Notes under the pieces: model-generated | What the model saw: the letters and a program-made list of their open reading frames with translations, nothing else | Told to the model about the DNA's origin: nothing | The model's database searches: none | Made by a program: the position numbers and the translations under genes | Assembly: GCA_037074765.1 (NCBI GenBank) | Contig: JBAMDO010000572.1 | Location: forward strand, 414,501-478,500 | Direction: 5' to 3' | Origin: Mansonella perstans | Taxonomy: Eukaryota > Nematoda > Chromadorea > Rhabditida > Onchocercidae | DNA length: 64,000 nt | In this document: piece after piece, positions 11,801-23,026 of the stretch | Layout: each line of letters opens with the position of its first letter | Position numbering within the stretch: position 1 is the stretch's first letter

Positions 11801-14800
11801 CAGGATTGGTATATAATTTGATTTAGTTATTCAAAACTATTCGTTTGTTCTCATTTACAATCATACCATCCGGTATTTTAAATGCTATTTAGACTATTTC
11901 GCTTTGAAAATGTAACTTTGCTTTATGCTTGAAACTGCATTTTCAGCGAGTCTTATTGAAATCTGTATCATTTGCTCAAATTTTCAGTCGAATTTGAATT
12001 GAATATTTTAATTGAATCGCAAATCGAACTTGTTTTTTTTTATTAAAAACTAATATGGATGATATTATATGTGTTTTTCATTTCAGCGGAATCAGTTTCT
12101 ATGTCCGATAAAACATTTGAGCATTCGAGCCAGGAAATGCTCCACAGGTTACGAAATCCGCCACATGATAAATACTCGCAAGGTTAGTTCTTGTCAGTGT
12201 TTTTGAAAGTTAATATTTTGAGTGCGAGAAATTATTCATGTCGTTGACTTTACTTGTATTATTTTCTGAATTCAACTAATTTAGAAAATTTGTTCATTTG
12301 TTATTTTAAAATTTAAATTATATATCGTGTTTCAGTATACGAAACATGGTTTTCACAGCTGCTTGGCAAGTTTGTTCCCGCAGGAAAGCTTGCGAGAGAA
12401 AACCGTATTCTTGTAATGACATGCTTGCAGTTCATTGCAGTATGTTTCAAATTTAAAATAAATGGCATTGTTGAAATAATCGCTTTGATGCTTAGCTAAA
12501 TATTCAGTATTCGACCAGTCTTTAAATAAGTGTTTAAGCATAAATTACGAATAATAGTATGAAAAATATTCGGCGGTAAGAAATTATTGTAAAAGTGCAA
12601 TGCAATTACATTTTATCAGCTTACTCGAAGTTTCGGACAAGTTGATAAAGTGTGATATATATAGATATGCAGAAGTCGTGCAGTTATTTAGAGCACAGTT
12701 TAAAAAAAATAATTCGCTTTTAGTCCATGTATTTTTTCACCATTGCGCACCATAATATTCGGCATTGGTTTGCGTTATCACAAGATGACACATCTTTGAA
12801 GTGGGCTACCAGTTATAATTTAAATGTATCTTTAGTTACAACTGAAGTGTCATCTAGTCATTGCTTCAGCGTCAGAATTTCTGACCAAATTTCAGATTTT
12901 ATTTCGCACCTTGGAATATTATATTCATTTTCCTTCATACGTTGCCAAGAAGTATTTTGAAAACGAATTTAACTTCGTTCGACACGCTGCAGATCAGGAA
13001 CTCGTGAATATCATGCATGGTATCTGTTTTTTCGATACATTACTTCGGTTTGATTTTAAGCTTATTTTTTAGAAGTGTTATCATTTTTCAGGTCTGATTT
13101 TTAACATATTAAATCTGATGATTATCTTCTACCTTTATTCGGTATTGTTCTATACCAGTTAACATTATTTTAAAATTATTTTCACATATATCTATTTATA
13201 TATTTATGTTTATTATCTTGATTACTGATTTTACTATTTCATTTATACGTTACTTCAGCATGCCCTTTACAAACTTTTGTTGGAAATAATTCAGATAACG
13301 AACTATACAGTGAACTTTTACGGTAATTTTTTGCTTTTTTCTTCCAGAATCAGAAGTGAGGCTTTTTGAATTATGAATTTTGTTCAAGATTTAATGAATA
13401 AAGATGATAGTTTGCAGATTTGGATTTGGATATAAAGTCGTCTTTCGTTATGGGTGCAACTCAAAATTCTTAAAAAATTGAATTTTAGTGAATTACGCAA
13501 TCAATTTGCTAAACAGGACGACGGGCGTGCAATTATTTTTGTGCGGACAAGAAATTTTGCGGAGCGATTATCAGAAGAACTGAATAAAGATGAAAGTTTG
13601 CAAATGTTGGATATTAAATCGGATTTCATTACAGGTGCAATTCGGAATTCTTAAAATAAAGTAAGAAATGGAATTCACATAGACAAAAGGAATATACGTG
13701 GATCCATGAAATCCGTGAATTCAGAAAAAATGAATATAGTTTTAAAAAACCAAATTTCTTAGATTTCTAGGAAAAAATATCTAATTTGTATGCTTTTTTG
13801 ATTTATTGGAAAAGTTTAGAATTGATATCATTTTCAGAAGCTAGTCATTGAGTATTTTATTGTGCAAATGAATTTATAATGACTTACTTTTTCATGACAA
13901 AATTTCCATAATGTACGAAGTAGGACATTTTGGAACTTGTCTTGAAGTGAAGGAAGAGTAAAAGTGTTTTACAGATAGTCATATAAATGAATTTCTCACT
14001 GGTTGCGTTGCTTAAATGAAGTAGTCAGATAAGTCTTCATGACAGAGAATTGAGGCAAATGTTTCTTCATATTTATTTTCCTTCTGTATCTTCTATTTTG
14101 ATTTCTGTTGTAAAAAAAAAAAAAAAAAAAAAAACATATCAGATTTTGAATCTTTTTTCACTTTCCATCACTTTTAACTTTAATTTTTTAAGGTGTCAAT
14201 GCATCAGGCGAGACCGGTGGTCAATCCATCGGTCAACAGTTCGATACGCTGGCACGGTTTACGTCAGGTGGAATCAAAATTTTATGCGCAACATCGGTTG
14301 CAGAGGAAGGCATCGACATCCCGAAATGCAATCTTGTCATCAAATACAATTACGTGACTAATGAAATTGCGCATGCACAACGAAAAGATTCGTAATTTAA
14401 ACTTTTATTCAACAAATTCAGCATTTATTTCTTACTTGAGAGTTACCCGCGCATTGTTATATTTTTTTCTTCCAAAATATGAGCTATTGTAATTGTGGAA
14501 TTAGAAACAAAACTACCCTTTTCATACTCTCATCTATCATAAAAATTTCAGCGATAGAATTATCCCGACAGCATTACTGCAAATAGTTGCTTGGGTTATA
14601 TGGATCGATAGATCTTATTTCTGCATAAACCAGGAAAACAGTCGAAATTAGCTTTTATTGGTCAACAAAAGAGTTACTGATAGAAAAAAATTTCATTCTC
14701 ATTCCTACTAGCATATGCCAAGGTTTTTTAGGACGAGCTCGAGCTACAAATTCACGTTGTATTTTGCTAACATGCGATCCAAAATTACAAGTTCGTGAGG

Positions 14801-16778
14801 AGAAAAATATCATCCGAGAGCAAATTATGCGAAGTGCCGTGCAGTTGATCCATCAGAAACCACCAAATTGGTTTCAAGAAAAGGTATAAAGGAAATATTA
14901 ATTTCAGTCTCAGTATTTTTAGTGTATATTTAAGGAAAAAAAGACATCTGAGAAAAATAAAACCAATAACTTTGATTACATTTTATCCGTTTCTTCCACT
15001 TCCGATTTTTCATCTCGAATCCTTACTCTTTATTAAACGTATATGTCAGAAAGTCGGAATGTCCAACTCGTATGTTTTTCACAAAAAAAATTTTTGCTTA
15101 TGCCATATTTACCAAAAATTAAGAAAACAGTTAGTTTATTGTGATGATTCTATATTCTATAATGTGGGAAATTAAGGTATTAGAGCGCGTGGAACAGAAC
15201 ACTGTGGAGCGAACCCGAAAAAAATTGCTGTTGGATGAGAAAAAAATTACACCGACTTCAATTGGGTATACATTGTTATGCAAGTTAGTGTTTTCAAATT
15301 GCAGTTTTGAATGTGCACCTTTTTTATCATTGAAAAACGAACACATTGTAAATCTGATATATGTGTTAGTTTCTTACTTTCACTTCCGATCTGTAATTTC
15401 ATGACATAGTTTTCATGTCGCTATCCTTATGGATGATTGAAATTAATCAATTATATTTGAAGTAATCAATAAATACATGTTGACATCAATTCTTCAGCAC
15501 AGTCGTTTACTGCTTATTGAGGAACTATGCAAGCTTTAGGTACTTCCTGAACTCCTACAGTAAGAATACTATATGATTAGATTGTTGTATTTAACAGATT
15601 TAGTGCAATCAGTTCGGACATTTTACTTTATTTATGGAAGAGACTTTGGCAATATCTCGACCTCATATTATGGGCTCACATTTACGTCCAACCGCGCCGT
15701 ATTTATTTTAATTTCCAGAAAATGTGATGCAATCATTTGCGACAGTAGTGACATTGTTGTAACACCCACGTGGTCGCAATATCTTTGCATTTGCAAAGAA
15801 ATTTGGACTCGTTCGAGACAACGAGCACTTCCAAAAGATTTGGTAGAACGGGAAGCTCGTTATAAGTTAAAAGGCATTGGATCGGTATGATTTTTAAATT
15901 GCAGTACTATATATCATATTTAGTTTGATGCGTTTTATTTTTGGATAAGCATATTAAACATTTTAGAAATCTAGCACTATTTTTTATAATTTTTATTTTT
16001 AATTTATCTCTGCAGTTATACTGTGTAAAGTGCAGTCACAAGTGGGGACGCGTTGTTCGCTATAACGACTTTACACTACCTCTTATCGCCGCCAGTGGTA
16101 AGATCTATTAGTGCTAGTAATCTAATTTTTTGAAGAAAATACAGAAAATTAAAGCTTAATCAAATGCTTATTTCATGAGATTTGAAAAATTTTTTTTTAT
16201 GAGACACTTTTTTTTACGAGACAATTTTATGAGACATTTCATGCAGCATTCGTTCTGGTCACAGAAAATGGGGTAAGATTCGAAAGAAAACGTTGGAAGC
16301 AGGTATCTTGTTTAATTTCGAGTAATTGCTTTGAGAATATGAGAGACATGTAAAGCTCATAATTTCTTAGTCCGTATATGGGCAGCAAAAGTAATTGGAG
16401 GTAATTAACAAAACTAATTAGTTTTTATGCTAATATAATAAGCATTAATGATATATTACGCATTATTACCAAAGTAACGACAGTTATCGGTTTGATCATT
16501 TAGGTCCTATTTCCTAATTTGACCTGTTGTTCCTTTGTGAATCTTCCAGAAATTTATGCGTACTTTTTACATTTATCACGGGTAGATCACTTCGGAATAA
16601 CGTCAGTATATTTGCCACATACGTATATTCTTTGTGTACAAAAAATTTTCAGTTTTGAAGCTTTTTAAAAAACTAATTTCTTCAGATAGTTGAAAATTTT
16701 TTCAAGCCTCGAAACATCGAATTATACGACTACGCAAATATGGGAACTGCAAATCCAGCTTTATTCGATTCCATTTGA
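5890..16778 (+). CDS. RIG-I-like / Dicer-related (DRH) RNA helicase
   Basis: Superfamily 2 dsRNA-dependent ATPase of the RIG-I/DRH family, acting in nematode antiviral or endogenous RNAi with Dicer or small-RNA machinery (family knowledge). Inferred exons: 5890-5911, 6567-6746, 7120-7313 (frame break), 7742-7930, 8294-8326, 8553-8605, 9156-9306, 9580-9746, 10196-10368, 10697-10809, 10955-11022, 11310-11469, 11713-11808, 12087-12182, 12336-12439, 12896-13019, 13259-13322, 13489-13634, 14193-14387, 14732-14883, 15177-15283, 15719-15884, 16016-16097, 16247-16302, 16686-16778; about 990 residues. Visible motifs: Walker [10 protein letters not shown] near residue 300, ITPQLI, a DEAHH box near 410, GLTAS, a helical insert, [24 protein letters not shown], and QRK/GRARA split across an intron. 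The C-terminal regulatory domain has CKKC and CVKC zinc pairs followed by SHKWG. The roughly 270-residue N-terminus is unlike any domain I can name. Splice phases agree throughout except at 7232-7258 and 14387. AATAAA lies at 16866. The start codon and first two exons are less certain. DRH-1 versus DRH-3 orthology is unresolved. Confidence 0.88.
13394..13665 (+). repeat. Degenerate local duplication of an exon-intron boundary
   Basis: About 80 bp in the intron at 13394-13478 resembles 13581-13665, which covers the 3' end of the 13489-13634 exon, its donor and the start of the next intron. Both share TGAATAAAGATGA, AGTTTGCA, GGTGCAA and AATTCTTAAAA. The upstream copy lacks a working donor and is out of frame, so it looks like a decayed partial exon duplication. 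Confidence 0.75.
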
Positions 16779-19436
16779 GGTAATGGAGACACTAAATGTA
16801 CATTATAACTTGTCGTAATTATAAGTCGCATTTATTTCATTGTTTTGTATGCAAAAACTCAAGACAATAAATTGTTATATGATAATTCAGTCTTTTGAAA
16901 TTTCATGGATACACAGAATCTAAAATAAAAGTAAAAGACAAAAACGAGTGCCGAAATCATCCGTTTAAACATGTATTGACCCATTGTCGCAGCTAAACTG
17001 AAGCAATTTGTCTTCTTACACTTTGTTTGAAATATAAATATTCTAGACTGAATATGTACTACAATTTTTACATTTTCTTCTCATTTTTTCTACTTCTATT
17101 AATTTAGCTTTTTAATATAAAAACGACTGAACTCCTCATAATTTCAACAAGCCGCTTGAATCTTCAAATATGATTCAGATCAAGTTTGGTATGAAATCAT
17201 CTGCTTCGGGGAAGGATTATAATCAAGAGTGCAAGCAACAAAGGAGGGAATATATTTCTAGATTTCCGATATACCAACTTTTCCTATATTAAGGGCAGTA
17301 TCCCCATTACCCAATAAACATCTCCTGAAATAAATCTACCAAACTTGACCTGAATCAAATCTGAATATTCAAGCGGTTTGTTGAAATTATGAGGAATTCA
17401 GCAAAATATGCAAAACGATCTCAACTGAATTTATTCCGGAACCGTATGTTGCCGAAAGAAATTAAAAAGCTGATAAAGATGAAAATAAAGAAAACTTACA
17501 AATATTGCTATAAAATTCTAACCTAAAAATTAAAAACGGCGCAAAAATTATCAAGAAGAAAAAAAAAGAAGCAAACCAAACAAATAAAGAGTACAGATTT
17601 TGCGATAAAATTAAGAAGTAGAAAAAAGAGATATCACAGCAATTTTGATTACACTTTTTAGAAGTTATTCTAAGTCTTATAAAAAATAATTGATCATATC
17701 CGGAAATATGTAAAGATACATTTACGCCTTACTAATTATTAAAGATCAAGTGATTTAATAATTACCGATACCATAAGATGCTGTTCCTCATTCCCTTCAA
17801 TTAACAAAGCTTGATTTCGAGATGCAGTAATGAAGTTTTGCAAGTTAGCATATAATTTTAAACGATTTGAAATGCTGTACACAAATCAATTACCAATTAA
17901 AGCCTAACAGTGAGTGGATTAAATAGAATTTTACTTGAAGGAAAATTCTAAGAGTTGATTCAAAAAAAGTTGCTGCAATGAAAGTAGCGAGTAATTAGTG
18001 GTACTGATATTAACGAAAATTTATATCACTAAAATATGCTGAGGAAATTTTTTTCATGTTTCAATGCAGAAAATAAATTTGCACTTGAAGTAATAAAATT
18101 CGATTCAAAAAAAATAATCAACTAAGAAAAAGAAGGAAGAATAAAAAAGTTTTTCCATGTTGGCCAAATTGGTCTCTTGTGAACAGAGAAGAATTAACGC
18201 AAAATATATTAATATTACACTAATTGTTTAATCAATGTGATTATTTCGACGATACAACAACATGCTAGAAATGATCTGCTAAAGACTAGAATATAGCCCT
18301 ATCGACAATTCTATTTTTGCTATCAATGAAAATTCAAATGTGAAAAAAAGCAATTGATATATATATCAATTAAAACAAATACAATACAATACAGTTTGAG
18401 AAAAAATGAAAAAAAAGTTCAAAAAAATTTTCGACAGAAACTATTACCAAATAAATCTGATCATCGCTATCATAGCCGCTATAATCATAATCATCATTCT
18501 GATTCTTCGAAATATTAAAATGATCATAAAATCGCTAATATCGGATGGATGTTCAATGCTGTTTATCTTATCAGAATCTAACGGGATTAGATGTACAATG
18601 ATGTCATGGATTTCTAATGAAGCAACATATTCTTGTATGTCTAGCATTTAATAAAAGCTTCTTTTCTCCAGAAATCAGATAAAGTAACTTGAAATTTCAT
18701 TTTTCACTCCATTTCTTTATTTTTCATACCACCTTTTCCTTAGCTCCTACAATTACTGTCAAAACTCGCAGATGCAAAACGATGAAAATCCAAATTTAAA
18801 CACTTTGAGAAAATACGTGAACAAAGTATACAACACATATGCCAAAGTAAAGTTTTATTTAATGAATTCAACTAATTTGCATACAAAATCATTTCAAATT
18901 CCCAAATAAACAAAGAAGGCAATGAATCAACTTTTCTACAACTTGACAAAAAAGGTGATCGAAACATAATTAAACAAGATTAAAGAGTTAAAGAAATGTT
19001 GGTTCAGTGAAGTAAGTAAGGAAGATAAAAAAATATTCTATGACATATGTTTCATGAACTACAACCAAATCTATTAATTAAAATAAATTGTTGGTTAACA
19101 TCGTGAGTCTCCTAAATAATTAGAGACATAATCACTTCCAAGGGAAATTATGTATAAATACATTCAATAATCGAATGATCTTAGTTGTCCTATCAATCCC
19201 CGATCTATCACACTCTTTAACAAAATGAATCATCATAATATCAAATACTGTTCATCAAAAAGTATTGATAATTACTGATAATCTGGCATGCAACCATTTT
19301 CTACAAATTTTAAACATGAAGATTGCTCAATCCGTAAGAATAATGAAGAAAATGAATTATTATGAACTAAGAGCAACAGTATCTATCACACTTTTTAACA
19401 AAATGAATATGAAATAAGTGTTAAACTACCCAATCG
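16779..19436. other. Intergenic spacer between helicase and Mlx-like gene (tail to tail)
   Basis: It contains the helicase 3' UTR with AATAAA at 16866-16871 and the inverted-repeat element at 17127-17401. The remainder is AT-rich DNA. An 81-codon open frame at 18406-18651 (one Ile-rich hydrophobic run, Cys-containing tail) has no recognisable homology and partly consists of ATC/ATA repeats. I see no other supported feature. Confidence 0.6.
17127..17401. mobile_element. MITE-like element with 65-bp terminal inverted repeats
   Basis: The left arm 17127-17191 and the right arm 17337-17401 are reverse complements at 59 of 65 positions. Both begin CTGAA(C/T)TCCTCATAATTTC and end in CAAGTTTGGTA. 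About 145 bp lie between them and no coding sequence is present. This fits a non-autonomous DNA transposon or foldback element. I could not identify a convincing target-site duplication or superfamily. A transcript through it would fold into a long hairpin. Confidence 0.8.
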
Positions 19437-20877
19437 TCAACACTTATACACAGCGTCTAATGCATCCCGAGAGATTTCCTGTAAAATAGTACAATTATAT
19501 CTCTGATAACACTAGTGATATAATATTGCATTAAAGAGAAATTTTTACAAAATATCTCATGAAATAAAGATGAAAAGAACAACAAAGGAAACTAACATCA
19601 TAATCAAGGATCTCCACCCAAGGTAGCAGTGTCTCTATTACAGATTGTAAGCTGGAAACATTCACTTGTTTGCGGAATGAAGCAAAGCACGAATCAAGAA
19701 AAGCTTGCATCTGAAAATGGTTTATATGGACAGACGAATCATATACTGAAATTGTAATAATTATCGTTTAAAAAGTAATAATATTTTTGAAATGACAAAA
19801 GTCAAAAACAAAATGACTACTCCTGTCTTGCTCCGTTAAATAATTTATTCAGCTTATTTCATTCTCATTAGACCACAAATCTTTTGTGAATTAAGTAGTC
19901 AGAACTCGTAATTTGAACAACAAAAATCAAAGTTTGATTTTGGTTTTATAAAACAAAAGTTACACACAATTTGACATTGAAGTGAAGATCTGTTGGATGT
20001 ACAACTGCTTATGGCCATGTTCTCATATTGCTTGGCGATAAGTTCAAGTGCTGACACCTAAACAAACAAAAGTGTCGGAAAAATGCAAAAAAAGTCAAAT
20101 GTGAAATACTAAAAAAAATGAGCAGATGAAAGAGAAATTATGACCTGTGCAGCTAGCTGAGAAATTGTTCCATGTAGGTCTTCTTCTTCCTTTTTTAACT
20201 GATTTAAATAATCCGCTGCACGAAACAAAATTGCTGCATTAGTCGTTTTACAACCAGTGGGTGATAATGATGCCGGCAGCAATTCCTTCAATTCCTGATA
20301 TCCAATCTAAATTATCAGAAGAAATTGAAAATTTTGACGTAAAAAATTTGATGAAATGATGCCAACTCTAATGTCAATTTTCTGCAACAAATATCCAGAT
20401 AACATAATTTCAGAATAAAATAAATTCCACTTGTTGCGTATAAATTTTGTACAGAAAGCCTTTTGAACTTTCGAATCCTGAGCAAGTAACTGAGAATCAT
20501 TAAATGTAGACAGTAAAATCATTTTCAATCGATGCTACTATAGATAATCGAAAAGGAACAGTTAACACTGATAACAATGATGAAAATAAAATAGTCCAGA
20601 TCTCTGATACTGAAATCGTTGTACGTTTAAAAATTAATGTGAAAATTTAAAAAATTGCATAAAAAGAGATTATTAGCATTTTTTTCATATGAAGTTCAAA
20701 CATAATTCAATTATTTTTAATTGATGCTTTACATTCTAAAATTAACTAAAATTAACGAACATTAATAGCTTCTCGACGTTGTCGTTCACATCTTAAATGA
20801 GTTGCTTTCTTACGATCTGTTGAATCTGGACTGTTTTTCAAATCACGTGAAACGTCCAGTGTCTCCGGTGACGACAT
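19437..20877 (-). CDS. mxl-2: Mlx/MXL-2-type bHLH-leucine zipper transcription factor
   Basis: Partner of Mondo/MML-1, binding CACGTG-type E-boxes as a heterodimer in metabolic and longevity regulation (family knowledge). Exons in coding order: 20877-20761, 20306-20145, 20057-19968, 19710-19597, 19478-19437; 174 residues, all junctions in phase. Residues 20-39 form the basic region, with His27, Glu31 and Arg35 in the E-box-reading spacing and the core CERQRRE. Helix 1 (YQELKELLP) starts directly after the first junction, and helix 2 runs into a zipper (AADYLNQLKKEEEDL). The C-terminal part (QAFLDSCFASFRKQVNVSSL, then LPWVE) matches the Mlx dimerisation/cytoplasmic-retention domain, which separates it from Max and Mad. 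The ATG follows a CAG 7 bp upstream, so either trans-splicing or a further 5' exon is possible. It lies on the same strand as nxf-1, 2.1 kb downstream of it. Confidence 0.88.
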
Positions 20878-23026
20878 AAACTTCTGTGTTCCAATAAATT
20901 ATAAAAATTCACAAAACAATAATGTCTAATATTTTTACAAACTAATTTTTTTAAATAATTATGAAAAAATCAATCAAAAATACTAAATATAGGCAATTTT
21001 GAATGTAGCAATTAATAACATATCAAAATGAAGAATTGAAAAAAACAAATTTTTTCCTAAAGATTGATAAAATATCAACGAGGAATAAAAAAAAGAAAAA
21101 GTTGTTTGCTGCCTTCTCAAAATTCATTGGGATATACATTTCTCTTCCAATATTTAATATTAGCTACTTTATATAAATGCTGTATTATTATAATATTTAA
21201 TGAATCCATAGTTTGATTTAATTAATGATCAAAAAGAACTGATTTCTTGTTATAAAATTAATTTATTGATCCATTATTACAATAACATGAATTCTATATC
21301 ATTTTTTCGCGTTTAAGGCAAATAATAAAAGTTTGAAAAATTCAATTCCTAATTAAATTAGACTAAAATTAAATGAAGAATACATAGCTTATTAGTAAAT
21401 GTTAACCAATCTTTAAAATTTATAATGAACAACTAGATTTTATCTGTATGCATAAATTACATAGGAATCATTAAGTGTAATAATAATGATCATGTTTAGA
21501 AAAGATAAAAATACCCATTGACAATATTTTTTGGAGGATATTTCAAGGAAAATCTAATGGTTTCAAATTATAGATGCATAATTTGTAAGGCAAGAAATAT
21601 ATCATAAATTTTTATTATAACACGTATTTTGTAATTTTTCATAAATTTATTGAAAACATGAAAATACAAGAAACAAATCATTTAATGATAATGCAACAGG
21701 AAATAATGATCAATGAGGCAAAGAAGAATTGAGTTAAAAAAAAAAGAAAAAAAAAATTGATTACCAAGTTAAAAACTCAAATACATACTTTTGACAATCA
21801 AAAAAAAATTTCTTGTATCGTAAAAAAATACAATTCTTAAGTAATGGAAACGGAAGCAGTAACAGCGGTAGAAAAAATGTAAAAATAACGAAATAAAACG
21901 AAGAAAGAGATGTCTGAACTTCTCTCTCTTCTAGTTTTGGCAATAGCCATTATTAAGGAGCTGGCATATCCGCCCAATGACTCCTTTTCTATTAAGAAAT
22001 AAATTAATGTCCCAAAATATAATCAAGAAAAATTTTTGCGGGACCTTATCACTTTGTAAGTTAATAACCACATGACACTGCAACCATTTCCAACTTAACA
22101 ACTTTTACGAAACAAGAAATAATTACTTGTATATATTTAGTCATGAAGTATGTCCTGAGTTATAACTTGATAAAATACAAAAGTTCTTACAATTTTGCTT
22201 CTTCTTGCCTCCATTTGATCGTAAGAAAAATTAAAAAAAAATGGATAACGATATTCCTCAGACAATATTATAAGTATTGCTAAAAACACAAAAACTGAAT
22301 ACGAAGAAAAATAAATTTCCTAACTTGTAAAAAATAAAGAATTCAAAAATATATTTGCAAACATATGAACTGTCAACAAACACAAAGACTAATCATAATC
22401 AGAACAATGAAAATTCATGGAAATTGTAAAATGAGTAAAGCTTTCTAATAGACAACTGTAAAAAATTGTCCCTTAACTGATATAAAGACTCTCGTCACAG
22501 AAATATGCTTCACAAAATACAACAAATAGGAATACAACAGAAAGCGCAATAAATATTCGCATATTTAATAGCTCAGTCCTACAGCAGTAATTCACTGCGA
22601 TTAACAGTTTTAAAAAAGAACTGATAATAACTGAATTCAAATTGACACTCCCAACAATTTCCCTGAATTATCGTTTCATTTGCAAGAAAATTTGCATGTA
22701 AACTTTAATTCAATTCAAAATTTGCATGTAAACTTTAATTCAATTCAAAATTTGCATGCAAACTTTAATTCAATTCAAAATTTGCATGCAAACTTTAATT
22801 ATGAATTTGAATTTTTTCGTCACAGGTACAAATTCGCAGGTACAAAGGCTTTACAATTTGAGCGAATCTCATAATCTCACAATACGGAAGAAAAAGTTGA
22901 AAAAAAGAAGTGACAAATTGAAGAAAATTCACTTGATAAATTACTATACATGGCAACAATTTATGTAAAAATTCCCAGTACGATGAAAACTGACTCAGAA
23001 TTTCCCGGGCTAAGCTTTTTTTAGTA
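20878..23026. other. Spacer between nxf-1 and mxl-2 (both minus strand)
   Basis: About 2.1 kb of AT-rich DNA holding the nxf-1 3' UTR, a 30-bp tandem repeat at 22687-22801 and the mxl-2 promoter or 5' leader. This spacing is long for a nematode operon. No additional exon could be supported. Confidence 0.55.
22687..22801. repeat. 30-bp tandem repeat, 3.8 copies, downstream of nxf-1
   Basis: The unit has AAAATTTGCATGTAAACTTT followed by AATTCAATTC. Copies 1 and 2 carry GTAAAC and copies 3 and 4 carry GCAAAC. It begins about 225 bp beyond the nxf-1 stop codon and so may be in its 3' UTR. The open frames across it are repeat translations. Confidence 0.9.

Noticed and set aside
15177..15265. Alternative donor at 15266 for the helicase exon
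   Set aside because: It is in phase but would lose the first cysteine pair of the zinc site. The donor at 15284 gives LLCKKC, matching the RIG-I regulatory domain.
18406..18651. 81-codon frame with an Ile-rich hydrophobic run
   Set aside because: The hydrophobic run is an ATC/ATA repeat, the opposite strand is also open, and there is no splice or homology evidence. A real small gene is not excluded.
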